From positions 62,001 to 126,000 of the forward strand of contig JAKUTX010000002.1 in NCBI GenBank assembly GCA_022447855.1: DNA of 64,000 bases. Direction: 5' to 3'. Origin of the DNA: UBA6927 sp022447855. Its GTDB lineage: Bacteria; Chloroflexota; Dehalococcoidia; Lucifugimonadales; UBA6927. A model generated the notes under the pieces. It searched no databases, had not been told where the DNA came from, and saw only the letters and a list, made by a program, of their open reading frames with translations. Below are positions 53,272 to 62,107 of this stretch, in pieces (within the stretch, counting starts at the first letter, position 1; the number at the start of each line of letters is the position of its first letter). The translations under genes were made by a program, and so were the position numbers.

Positions 53272-54303
53272 ATGTTTGAAAAAATTGCAGTCCTAGGTGT
53301 TGGTGCTATTGGAAGTGTTATAGGAGCTCACTTATCTAAGGCTGGTTTAGATGTGACCCTAATAGATCATTGGGGTCAACATATCGATCAAATGAAGTCC
53401 CAAGGTCTGACAATAACCCATGAAGATGGTGATTCCATTAATGTGTCGGTTAACGCAGTACATTTAGGAGATGTAAGTTCTTTAGAAACACAATTTGATT
53501 TGGTTTTTTTAGCAGTAAAATCATACGATACTGAATGGGCTACGCACTTTATTCTCCCTCATATGGCTCCTACTGGAATCATTGTTTCTGCGCAAAACGG
53601 CATAAATGATGATTTAATTGCTGAAATCATTGGAGCTTCTCGTGAATTACCTTGTGTGATGACATTTGGTGCTGGTTTGTATGAACCGGGCCATGGATTG
53701 AGAACGGGGGATAGATCAAAAACCGCATTTATTATTGGTGAATCTTCTGGAGTCAAAACTCCAAGAATTGAAGCTCTTTCAGAGATTTTAAATAATGTAG
53801 GAATTTGTGAAATTTCTTCGAATATTTGGGGTCATCGTTGGGCAAAATTGGCTGTCAATTGCATGGCAAATCCAATGTGTGCCGCTAGTGGTTTGGGTTC
53901 TAAAGCTTTACGACAAGATCCCAATCTTTCCGAGATTTCAATTGGGATTGCTGCAGAAGTTGTAAATACTGGTATTAGCTTGGGTGTGAATGTGGAAAAA
54001 ATTTCGGGAGTGGATTCTGCTCTCTATCAGAATGCGTCTACTGACATGAATGTTATGGAAGAAATTAAAACCCAATTGGCGACAGACGCGGTTAGGCTGG
54101 GTGAAGGTAGGCCATCTATGGCTCAAGATGTAATGAAAGGAAGAAGAACTGAAATTAGTCATCTTAATGGTTATGTCTTTACTCGTGGTAAGGAACTGGG
54201 AGTAGAAACACCAATTTGTGAATCTATAGTTGAATTAGTTCAAAAGGTTGAAAAGGGTGTTGTTGAACCTGGGGAGAATGTTTTTGGCCACATAAAAATC
54301 TAA
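53272..54303 (+). CDS. Ketopantoate reductase family protein (ApbA/PanE)
   Basis: A 343-residue 6-phosphogluconate-dehydrogenase-like protein. The dinucleotide motif VLGVGAIGSVIGAHLSKAGLDVTLID lies near residues 6-31, LVFLAVKSYDT near 79, and the substrate-site Asn and Lys are in QNGINDD and HRWAKLAVNCMANP. It could make pantoate for CoA, although several homologues act on other 2-ketoacids. GGAGG precedes ATG 53272. Confidence 0.88.
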   Translation: MFEKIAVLGVGAIGSVIGAHLSKAGLDVTLIDHWGQHIDQMKSQGLTITHEDGDSINVSVNAVHLGDVSSLETQFDLVFLAVKSYDTEWATHFILPHMAPTGIIVSAQNGINDDLIAEIIGASRELPCVMTFGAGLYEPGHGLRTGDRSKTAFIIGESSGVKTPRIEALSEILNNVGICEISSNIWGHRWAKLAVNCMANPMCAASGLGSKALRQDPNLSEISIGIAAEVVNTGISLGVNVEKISGVDSALYQNASTDMNVMEEIKTQLATDAVRLGEGRPSMAQDVMKGRRTEISHLNGYVFTRGKELGVETPICESIVELVQKVEKGVVEPGENVFGHIKI

Positions 54304-54334
54304 TGGAAATATTTTGTATTGTTCTTTAAAAATA

Positions 54335-54859
54335 ATGTCGGATGCCTTGGATTCTAACCTTGCAAATTGTTTGAATGAGACTCATAGGGTTGGGGTTGAC
54401 CATAGCATAAAATCAATAGAAACTCAGTTGCAGAATTGGGCAGCCATTTACATGAATTTTTCTGATATTGAAAGCCACCACTGGATTCAAGAAATTCAGG
54501 GAGTGAATAAATCCGATATTTCAAACTTGCTAGAGAAATCAAAATATTTTGTAATGGAGGCTTTGCAGGAAACCTTTGATTTTATTAATGCTGAAATTCC
54601 GCATGGAGTATTAATTCCTAGAGTGAAGAATTATTTAGATTCTAGAATAATTGATACGAGGGTCAAATTTTTAGATTTTGCTGACTTTGTGGAGACTTTT
54701 AGATTTTGTAAAGAGGAAATTAATTGCCTAAATAACATTTTGACAGATCCTACAATTGATGTTAATTGGATTTCAAATTGGTTGTTAGAAAATTCAACAA
54801 TAATGTATAAGAAACAATTACAAAACTTTTTGGAAACAGAATTTCCAAGGAGGGTGTGA
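54335..54859 (+). CDS. Hypothetical helical protein
   Basis: A 174-residue protein with no recognised motif. The composition suggests mostly alpha-helix, with several His residues (THRVGVDHSIK, ESHHWIQEI). It ends 3 bp before the hemerythrin-like gene, so the two are probably co-transcribed and may form one module. The ATG lacks a clear ribosome binding site; a TTG at 54314 is an alternative. Function unknown. Confidence 0.6.
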   Translation: MSDALDSNLANCLNETHRVGVDHSIKSIETQLQNWAAIYMNFSDIESHHWIQEIQGVNKSDISNLLEKSKYFVMEALQETFDFINAEIPHGVLIPRVKNYLDSRIIDTRVKFLDFADFVETFRFCKEEINCLNNILTDPTIDVNWISNWLLENSTIMYKKQLQNFLETEFPRRV

Positions 54860-54862
54860 TTT

Positions 54863-55573
54863 ATGGGATTTCACGATCCAATTAAGACTTTAGAAAGTCC
54901 TATTGAAGTGATGTATTTGATGCATAAGGTATTTATGAGTCATTCTGATCATACTTTAGAATTAGTATCCAAAGTTGAAACGGGTGAATGTAGTATTACC
55001 GATGTTAAGCGATCTTTTGATCTTTGGATAAAACATTTGCTTTATCATGTTCAGACTGAAGATTATTACATGACGGGACCGCTTAAGGAAAAAAAGCTTC
55101 AAGATGGCAGAATGGTTTTAAAAGAAAATGTTAGTGAACATAACGACCTAAGGGAAATGGGTGCAGAGTTATTTGCAAAGATAGGGAAAGATGCTCGTGA
55201 ATCTTTAATTGAAGATGTTCTCGCTTTGGATGATCAAAATCATGAAGAATTATTGGATCAATTGAGAATTGCTGATTCTGCCATAATTGAGACCTTGGGT
55301 AAACAGACTATTTTGCGAAGGAGTATTAGGCATATTTATAGGAGTATTTTCGATTTTATAGTTGTGGAGTTTGATCACTTTGAAAACGAAGAGTCTTTTG
55401 TGCTTCCTTTGGTGCATGACCAAATGTCGTACGCTGAAGAATTGGAATGTGTTCGAAAACTTTTGATAGATGATGATTCTGACAATCCGACATGGATACT
55501 AGATTTTGTTCGAGAAAATTTAGTAGATTCAGACCGGAAACTTTTAGATGAAATTTCGGAGAATTTCCAGTAA
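54863..55573 (+). CDS. Hemerythrin-like (HHE) domain protein
   Basis: A 236-residue helical protein. The spacing of His and acidic residues fits an HHE di-iron cation-binding domain: MHKVF near residue 20, HLLYHVQTEDYYM near 55-67 (HxxxE), NVSEHNDLREM near 91, DDQNHEELL near 118, and VVEFDHFENEESFVLP near 166-181 (HxxxE). It may bind O2, NO or iron. Partner hypothetical protein upstream. AAGGAGG ribosome binding site. Confidence 0.68.
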   Translation: MGFHDPIKTLESPIEVMYLMHKVFMSHSDHTLELVSKVETGECSITDVKRSFDLWIKHLLYHVQTEDYYMTGPLKEKKLQDGRMVLKENVSEHNDLREMGAELFAKIGKDARESLIEDVLALDDQNHEELLDQLRIADSAIIETLGKQTILRRSIRHIYRSIFDFIVVEFDHFENEESFVLPLVHDQMSYAEELECVRKLLIDDDSDNPTWILDFVRENLVDSDRKLLDEISENFQ

Positions 55574-55608
55574 TTTCATATAAATAATCTGAGTTTGTAG
55601 GATTTTAA

Positions 55609-55637
55609 TTGAATTGGCGCAAAAACTAAATTATCAT
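55609..55637 (+). promoter_or_regulatory. Predicted promoter of the first GMC gene
   Basis: TTGAAT (55609-55614), 17-bp spacer, TATCAT (55632-55637), ending 57 bp before the ATG. Confidence 0.4.
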
Positions 55638-55693
55638 AGCCCAAATATTACTAATTAATGTAATTATTTTAACCTGTTCAAGGAGTAGAACAA

Positions 55694-57238
55694 ATGAGTT
55701 TTGACTATATTGTTGTGGGGGCTGGATCAGCAGGGTCCATTATTGCTTCCAGGTTGACTGAAGATTCAAATGTAAACGTTTTGCTCTTGGAAGCTGGTAA
55801 TGATTACGAAGATTTTGATTCATTGCCGGATGGTGTGAAGACTTCGTATTTTAGCGCATCTGAGGACGTGCTAAGTAGCGAACATAACTGGGGATATGTT
55901 GCTAAAGCAACAAGTAAATATACTGATATGCCTGTTCCCAGGGGCAAAGTGACGGGTGGTTCATCGGCCATCAACGCTCAAATCTTTCTACGTGGTGAAG
56001 CAGATGATTACGACAGATGGGCCAAATGGGGAAGTGACGAATGGAGCTATGAAAAATGTCTTCCATATTTTAGAAAACTAGAAACAGATACGGACTTTCC
56101 CGATGATTTCCATGGGACTGAAGGTCCTATTGTCGCAAGTAGATTTAAGCCTGAAGAGTGGACAAAAGAACAGGCTGCATTCAGACAAGCATGTTTGGAC
56201 TACGGATTCCCAGAAGCTCCTGATCACAATAATCCCAATTCCACTGGTATTGGACCTTTGCCTCTTAACAGCACTATGGGCGTAAGGATTAGTACTGCTA
56301 TGGGTCATTTAAACCAGGCTCGAGATCGAGATAATCTAACCATTATGCCCAATTCATTGATACGTAAGGTTATTTTCAATGGTAAAAAAGCCACAGGTGT
56401 GGAAGTTGAGCAAAATAATGAAATAAAAATTTATGAAGCACCTGAAATTATTTTGAGTGCGGGTGCAGTAGCATCTCCTCAGATTTTATTGCTATCAGGT
56501 GTCGGTCCACAAGAACATCTTGAAGAAATGGGTATTCCAGTAGTGCATTCTCTTCCAGGCGTAGGTAAGAATCTTCGAGATCATCCCGCGGTATTTTTAA
56601 CATGGAACACAAAAAAGGAAGATCCTGAAATTCCACCCGTAGGATTTCAATTTTCATGTCGTTATACCGCAGAAGGATCAGACCTACGTAATGACATGAT
56701 GATTATTATGTGCTCTATTGGGATTGGACATGTTAGAACTTCAGGATATTCTGACTCCCCTCCTGGGTTGACTATGATAGCTCATTTATACCTTGCATTA
56801 AGCCAGGGGGAATTACATCTACAATCCACTGACCCTAAGGTACAACCGTTTTTAGATCACAACATGTTAGATCACGAATTTGATCGATTAAGGATTCGAG
56901 AACAGTTAAGAATTTGCTTGGAACTAGCCAAAAAACCTGAAATGTCGAAGTTTCTTGGTGAATTAAGATCTCCGACCTGGGATGATCTTTCTTCAGACGA
57001 AAAAATGGATGACTGGATGATGAAAGAAGTGACAACAGGTCATCACATTTCAGGAACATGCAAAATGGGTCCTTATGATGATGGGATGGCGGTTGTTAAT
57101 CAATATGGAAGAGTTCATGGATTACAGGGAATAAGAGTGGCAGATGCTTCAATCATGCCTGATTGTACAAGAAGCAATACTAATGTTCCAACAATGATGA
57201 TTGGTGAAAGAATGTCCGATTTAATTAAACAAAACTAG
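55694..57238 (+). CDS. GMC-family FAD-dependent alcohol oxidoreductase (copy 1)
   Basis: A 514-residue GMC oxidoreductase. The FAD motif DYIVVGAGSAGSIIASRL is at the N terminus. The GMC signatures are PRGKVTGGSSAINAQIFLRG near residues 84-103 and SAGAVASPQILLLSGVGP near 255-272. Active-site His lies in TGHHISGTCKMG near 450 and the Asn loop in RSNTNVPTMMIGERM near 496. It oxidises a primary alcohol or related substrate using FAD; the exact one is unknown. It has its own predicted promoter and differs most from copies 2 and 3. Confidence 0.92.
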   Translation: MSFDYIVVGAGSAGSIIASRLTEDSNVNVLLLEAGNDYEDFDSLPDGVKTSYFSASEDVLSSEHNWGYVAKATSKYTDMPVPRGKVTGGSSAINAQIFLRGEADDYDRWAKWGSDEWSYEKCLPYFRKLETDTDFPDDFHGTEGPIVASRFKPEEWTKEQAAFRQACLDYGFPEAPDHNNPNSTGIGPLPLNSTMGVRISTAMGHLNQARDRDNLTIMPNSLIRKVIFNGKKATGVEVEQNNEIKIYEAPEIILSAGAVASPQILLLSGVGPQEHLEEMGIPVVHSLPGVGKNLRDHPAVFLTWNTKKEDPEIPPVGFQFSCRYTAEGSDLRNDMMIIMCSIGIGHVRTSGYSDSPPGLTMIAHLYLALSQGELHLQSTDPKVQPFLDHNMLDHEFDRLRIREQLRICLELAKKPEMSKFLGELRSPTWDDLSSDEKMDDWMMKEVTTGHHISGTCKMGPYDDGMAVVNQYGRVHGLQGIRVADASIMPDCTRSNTNVPTMMIGERMSDLIKQN

Positions 57239-57256
57239 TATTTTCACCAATTTTTA

Positions 57257-57285
57257 TTGACACTAAAATTGCGAAGCTATAGCAT
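57257..57285 (+). promoter_or_regulatory. Predicted promoter of GMC copy 2 and the downstream array
   Basis: A consensus -35 TTGACA (57257-57262), 17-bp spacer and TAGCAT (57280-57285), 40 bp before the ATG of copy 2. Copies 2, 3 and 4 follow with 2-bp and overlapping junctions, so this promoter probably drives the array including the Ldh2 genes. Confidence 0.55.
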
Positions 57286-57325
57286 CCAAGCGGGTCTACT
57301 TTGAATTATGTTAGAAGGTGTCAGA

Positions 57326-58918
57326 ATGAAATACGATTATATAGTTGTAGGCGCGGGCTCTGCAGGAGCGATCATAGCAACTCGGATTAGTGAGGATTCA
57401 TCAAAGTCGGTTTTATTACTGGAGGCAGGAAGCGATTATCCAGATTTTGAAACTTTGCCGGATCAATTTAAATATGGATCTGGCCCCAAGCGAACTGCAT
57501 TAATGAATGAGAAACCTTGGTGGACAAATCCTGGTGACGTTAAGCGATGGCTGTTTGTAGCTAAGGCCACTGAAGAGCAAGACAGACCGATGTTAGTTCC
57601 AAGGGGTAAGACGATGGGTGGATCTAGCGCTGTGAATGCCCAGATTTTTTTAAGAGGTGACCCTCAGGATTATGATACTTGGGCAGCGAATGGTAACGAT
57701 GAGTGGAGTTTTGAAAAATGTCTGCCCGCATTTAATCGGTTGGAGAATGACACCGATATGGGAGGAGACTTCCATGGACATGACGGACCTATTCGGGTCA
57801 GGCGAAATCCTGAAAATGAATTAACACAAGATGCCCTTGCATTCGATCAGGGATTTCAGGATATTGGATTTCCGCATACGGCAGATCATAATGATCCTGA
57901 TTCAACAGGTGTTGGGCCAATACCCTTTAATACAATTGATTCGATTCGACAAAGCACGGCGTTAGGATATATAGATCCTGCTCGTAACAGGCTGAATTTA
58001 ACATTACGAAGTGATTGTACTGTTTACAGGGTGCTTTTTGAGGGTAAGAGAGCAGTTGGTGTAGAAGTAGAGAGTGGCGGAGAAGTATTTAATGTATATG
58101 GAGATGAAGTTATTTTAAGTAGTGGATCTATAGGATCTCCTCAATTGCTTATGTTGTCAGGAGTGGGGCCCGCATCTCATTTAAAAGAAATTGGGATTCC
58201 ATTAATACATGATCTTGCAGGAGTTGGACAGAACTTAAGAGATCATCCGCAAGTATCTGTGACTTGGAAGGTCAAGGATACATATGAGCATGACCGTAGT
58301 GGTGTTCGAGGTGGTGCTATGGCTATTCGGTACACAGCTGAAGGATCTGATTTACATAATGATATGTTGATTCATAACCAGTCGTCAATTTTTGGGAGAA
58401 TGTACATGAGTGTAGGAAAAGATCCCGACGAAAGATTTACAGGAGTTGGGATGTCAGCATGTATGTATCTGGGTAAGGGAAGAGGGGAACTCAAACTTAG
58501 ATCTAAAGATCCACGGGTTCAGCCTGATCTTAATTACAATTATTTTAGGGAGGAAGAAGATTTAAGGAGAATGAGGGAGTGTGTGAAGTTATGTGTAAAG
58601 GTTGGAGAGGGTGAGGCATATTCAGATATAGTTTCTCATCGTATTCAGCCAACAGATGAACAACTAAATGATGACGATGCATTGAATTTATGGTTAAGGC
58701 AAGAAGCTAAGACGAGTCATCATATTACGAGTACATGCAGGATGGGTCCCTCTGAAGATCCTATGTCAGTGGTGAATCAGTATGGGAAGGTTCATGGAAT
58801 GGAAGGATTGAGGGTTGGTGATGCTTCTATAATGCATGATTGTGTTCGTGCAAACACAAATGTGCCAACAATGATGATTGGAGAAAAAATATCTGAGTTC
58901 ATTAAACGAGGTAAATAA
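57326..58918 (+). CDS. GMC-family FAD-dependent alcohol oxidoreductase (copy 2)
   Basis: A 530-residue GMC enzyme. It has DYIVVGAGSAGAIIATRI at the N terminus, PRGKTMGGSSAVNAQIFLRG near residue 92, SSGSIGSPQLLMLSGVGP near 267, and active-site SHHITSTCRMG and RANTNVPTMMIGEKI near the C terminus. It has short insertions relative to copy 1. A 275-bp stretch (57968-58242) matches copy 3 at all but one base. ATG 57326 is chosen with AGAAGG upstream; an in-frame ATG at 57308 lies before that site. Substrate unknown. Confidence 0.92.
   Translation: MKYDYIVVGAGSAGAIIATRISEDSSKSVLLLEAGSDYPDFETLPDQFKYGSGPKRTALMNEKPWWTNPGDVKRWLFVAKATEEQDRPMLVPRGKTMGGSSAVNAQIFLRGDPQDYDTWAANGNDEWSFEKCLPAFNRLENDTDMGGDFHGHDGPIRVRRNPENELTQDALAFDQGFQDIGFPHTADHNDPDSTGVGPIPFNTIDSIRQSTALGYIDPARNRLNLTLRSDCTVYRVLFEGKRAVGVEVESGGEVFNVYGDEVILSSGSIGSPQLLMLSGVGPASHLKEIGIPLIHDLAGVGQNLRDHPQVSVTWKVKDTYEHDRSGVRGGAMAIRYTAEGSDLHNDMLIHNQSSIFGRMYMSVGKDPDERFTGVGMSACMYLGKGRGELKLRSKDPRVQPDLNYNYFREEEDLRRMRECVKLCVKVGEGEAYSDIVSHRIQPTDEQLNDDDALNLWLRQEAKTSHHITSTCRMGPSEDPMSVVNQYGKVHGMEGLRVGDASIMHDCVRANTNVPTMMIGEKISEFIKRGK
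57968..58242 (+). repeat. Near-identical 275-bp tract shared with 59548-59822
   Basis: Bases 57968-58242 in GMC copy 2 and 59548-59822 in copy 3 (offset 1580) are identical except for one position (58012 T versus 59592 C), while flanking sequence has diverged. It encodes the part around VESGGEVFNVYGDEV and the second GMC signature. The pattern points to gene conversion or recent duplication. Confidence 0.9.
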
Positions 58919-58920
58919 TT

Positions 58921-60531
58921 ATGAAATACGATTATATAGTTGTAGGTGCTGGATCTGCAGGAGCGATAATAGCAAGCCGGATTAGTGAGGATTCATCAAA
59001 GTCGGTATTATTGCTGGAAGCAGGAAGTGATTATCCCGATTTTGAAACATTGCCTCCTCAATTTAAGTATGGGTATGGACCAGAACGTGACTATGGATGG
59101 TGGTCTGATTCCACTGAGGTTAAGCGTTGGGTTTTTGAAGCAAAAGCCACTGAAGAGCAAGACAGTCCGATGTTGGTTCCAAGGGGTAAGGCTATGGGTG
59201 GGTCCAGTGCGGTAAATGGACAGATTTTCTTCAGAGGCGACCCTCAGGATTATGATACTTGGGCAGCGAATGGTAACGATGAGTGGAGTTTTGAAAAATG
59301 TTTGCCTGCATTCAACCGTTTGGAGAATGACACTGATATGGGAGGAGACTTCCATGGACATGACGGACCTGTGAGGGTCAGACGGCACCCTGAAGAAGAG
59401 TGGACTCAAGATTCAACAGCATTTAATCAAGGATTCCAAGATATTGGATTTCCGTATACAGCAGATCATAATGATCCTGATTCGACAGGTGTTGGTCCTG
59501 TCCCGTTTAATACGGTTGATAGAATTAGACAGAGTACTGCACTTTGTTATATAGATCCTGCTCGTAACAGGCTGAATTTAACATTACGAAGCGATTGTAC
59601 TGTTTACAGGGTGCTTTTTGAGGGTAAGAGAGCAGTTGGTGTAGAAGTAGAGAGTGGCGGAGAAGTATTTAATGTATATGGAGATGAAGTTATTTTAAGT
59701 AGTGGATCTATAGGATCTCCTCAATTGCTTATGTTGTCAGGAGTGGGGCCCGCATCTCATTTAAAAGAAATTGGGATTCCATTAATACATGATCTTGCAG
59801 GAGTTGGACAGAACTTAAGAGACCATCCGCAGGTATCAGTCAAATGGAAAACTAAAGATACATATGAACATGTAAGAGATGGTTCTACGAGAGTAATCAC
59901 TACAGCCCTTCGCTACACAGCTGAAGGATCTGATTTACATAATGATATGTTGATTCATAACACAGCCCTTCTTTTTCCTGGAATGTTTTTTGGTGGTGCG
60001 GAGAATGTTTTTCGAGAGGAAATGGTCCAGGGTCTCGAAAATGAAATGTATTCAGGGGTTGGGATGTCAGCATGTATGTATCTGGCTAAAGGAAGAGGAG
60101 AACTCAAACTTAGATCTAAAGATCCAAATGATCAAACTGATCTTAACTATAATTATTTTAGGGAGGAAGAGGATTTAAGAAGGATGAGAGAATGTGTGAG
60201 ATTATGTGTGAAAGTAGGAGAGGGTGAGGCATATTCAGATATTATTTCTCACCGTATTCAGCCAACGGATGAACAACTAAATGATGACGAAGCACTAAAT
60301 TTGTGGTTAAGGCAAGATGCTAAGACGAGTCATCATATTACGAGTACATGCAGGATGGGTCCCTCGGAAGATCCTATGTCGGTAGTGAATCAGTATGGGA
60401 AGGTTCATGGAATAGAAGGATTAAGAGTTGGCGATGCTTCTATAATGCATGATTGTGTTCGAGCAAATACGAATGTACCAACAATGATGGTAGGAGAAAA
60501 AATATCTGAGTTCATTAAACGAGGTAAATAA
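58921..60531 (+). CDS. GMC-family FAD-dependent alcohol oxidoreductase (copy 3)
   Basis: A 536-residue GMC paralogue with the same motifs as copy 2: PRGKAMGGSSAVNGQIFFRG, SSGSIGSPQLLMLSGVGP, SHHITSTCRMG and NTNVPTMMVGEKI. It is unlike copy 2 in residues 310-375, where an insertion (LLFPGMFFGGAENVFREEMV) changes the substrate-facing region. ATG begins 2 bp after copy 2 ends and the stop overlaps the next ATG by one base. The long identical tract and otherwise lower similarity suggest recombination. Confidence 0.92.
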   Translation: MKYDYIVVGAGSAGAIIASRISEDSSKSVLLLEAGSDYPDFETLPPQFKYGYGPERDYGWWSDSTEVKRWVFEAKATEEQDSPMLVPRGKAMGGSSAVNGQIFFRGDPQDYDTWAANGNDEWSFEKCLPAFNRLENDTDMGGDFHGHDGPVRVRRHPEEEWTQDSTAFNQGFQDIGFPYTADHNDPDSTGVGPVPFNTVDRIRQSTALCYIDPARNRLNLTLRSDCTVYRVLFEGKRAVGVEVESGGEVFNVYGDEVILSSGSIGSPQLLMLSGVGPASHLKEIGIPLIHDLAGVGQNLRDHPQVSVKWKTKDTYEHVRDGSTRVITTALRYTAEGSDLHNDMLIHNTALLFPGMFFGGAENVFREEMVQGLENEMYSGVGMSACMYLAKGRGELKLRSKDPNDQTDLNYNYFREEEDLRRMRECVRLCVKVGEGEAYSDIISHRIQPTDEQLNDDEALNLWLRQDAKTSHHITSTCRMGPSEDPMSVVNQYGKVHGIEGLRVGDASIMHDCVRANTNVPTMMVGEKISEFIKRGK

Positions 60532-62060
60532 TGAAATACGACTATATAGTTGTAGGTGCTGGATCTGCGGGAGCCACAATAGCAACTCGATTGAGTGAAA
60601 ATCCTGAAATATCAGTATTGTTGCTTGAGGCTGGGCCTGATTATCCAGAAATAGAACAATTACCTCCAGAAGTAAAATTTGGATATGGCTCAAATATTGA
60701 TATTTGGACTAGCAGCCACAATTGGCAATTCACTGGGAAATCTACAGACTTTGCTCCCGAACCTATGAGAGTTCCTCGAGGTAAAGTGACGGGGGGTACA
60801 TCAGCAATTAATGCACAGATGTTTATCAGAGGTATTCCAGAGGATTATGATAATTGGGGTATTGCAGGCAATAATCAATGGGATTATAAACAATGCTTAC
60901 CTTATTTTAGAAAATTGGAGAACGATTTAGATTATAGTGACGATTTTCATGGTAATGAGGGTCCGATGGTTGCACGTAGGTGGCAACCATCGGATTGGAA
61001 TCCTGATCAAGAAGCATTTTATAACTCTTGTAGAGATTTTGGATTTCCTGATTGTCATGATCACAACAATCCTGATACTACAGGTGTGGGTTCTTTGGCA
61101 TTTAACAACATTGATGGTGTTAGGTGGAGTACTTCTATTGCTTATTTAGGATTAGGTCGACATAGGTTGAATTTGACAATAAAGCCAAATTCACATGCTC
61201 ACAAATTGATAATAAATAATCATAGAGCTGAGGGAGTTCAAGTAGAGAGCGGAGGTGAGGTGTTCAATGTATATGGAGATGAGATTATTTTAAGTAGTGG
61301 ATCGATAGGGTCTCCACAGTTACTGATGTTGTCTGGTATTGGACCTGCAGCGCATTTAGAGGAGTTGGGTATAGATGTATTGTTAGACCTTCCAGGCGTT
61401 GGAAAGAATCTAAGGGATCATCCAAATGTTTGGATTGATTGGAACGTAAAAGAGAAATATTTGGATGTTCAAGACAAAATAGAGCCATTTTCTCAAATGG
61501 CTTTGAGATATACGGCTACAGGCTCCGATTTGGAAAATGACATGTGTGTTTTGATGGCATCTAAGAATCGTGATATTCGGGGAATCATTCGCATGATAGG
61601 TGTAATTAATTTAGCGCTGAGTGAAGGGAGCATAAGGTTAGCATCATCAAATCCTAATCAGCAGCCTATTCTGAATTATAACTTTTTGGATCATCCTGAA
61701 GATAAACGACGATTGAGGGAAACGGTCCGAATATGTGTGGAATTAGGAGAAAACGCGAAATTTAGTGAAATTGTTGACAAGCTCAGATCCCCAGATTTGA
61801 CGATTTTGAACGATGACAAACTATTGGATGACTGGATGATGAGAACCGTGACAACAGGCCATCATATTGCTGGCACATGTAAAATGGGTTCATCTAGTGA
61901 CGATATGGCCGTGGTAGATCAATTTGCTAACATCTACGGGATTCAAGGGCTAAGAGTAGTTGATGCCTCAATTATGCCAGATTGCCCTAGGGCTAATACG
62001 AATGTTACAACGATAATGATTGCTGAAAGAATTTCCGATTTTATTAAAAATTCGAAATAG
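60531..62060 (+). CDS. GMC-family FAD-dependent alcohol oxidoreductase (copy 4)
   Basis: A 509-residue GMC oxidoreductase. It has DYIVVGAGSAGATIATRL, PRGKVTGGTSAINAQMFIRG near residue 83, SSGSIGSPQLLMLSGIGP near 254, TGHHIAGTCKMG and RANTNVTTIMIAERI near the end. The VESGGEVFNVYGDEI block is shared with copies 2 and 3. The stop of copy 3 overlaps this ATG (TAATG), so translation is coupled. Substrate unknown. Confidence 0.92.
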   Translation: MKYDYIVVGAGSAGATIATRLSENPEISVLLLEAGPDYPEIEQLPPEVKFGYGSNIDIWTSSHNWQFTGKSTDFAPEPMRVPRGKVTGGTSAINAQMFIRGIPEDYDNWGIAGNNQWDYKQCLPYFRKLENDLDYSDDFHGNEGPMVARRWQPSDWNPDQEAFYNSCRDFGFPDCHDHNNPDTTGVGSLAFNNIDGVRWSTSIAYLGLGRHRLNLTIKPNSHAHKLIINNHRAEGVQVESGGEVFNVYGDEIILSSGSIGSPQLLMLSGIGPAAHLEELGIDVLLDLPGVGKNLRDHPNVWIDWNVKEKYLDVQDKIEPFSQMALRYTATGSDLENDMCVLMASKNRDIRGIIRMIGVINLALSEGSIRLASSNPNQQPILNYNFLDHPEDKRRLRETVRICVELGENAKFSEIVDKLRSPDLTILNDDKLLDDWMMRTVTTGHHIAGTCKMGSSSDDMAVVDQFANIYGIQGLRVVDASIMPDCPRANTNVTTIMIAERISDFIKNSK

Positions 62061-62107
62061 ATTTTCGTGTAGAATGCTCACAACAAATAAATGCAAGGAG
62101 GGGATAG

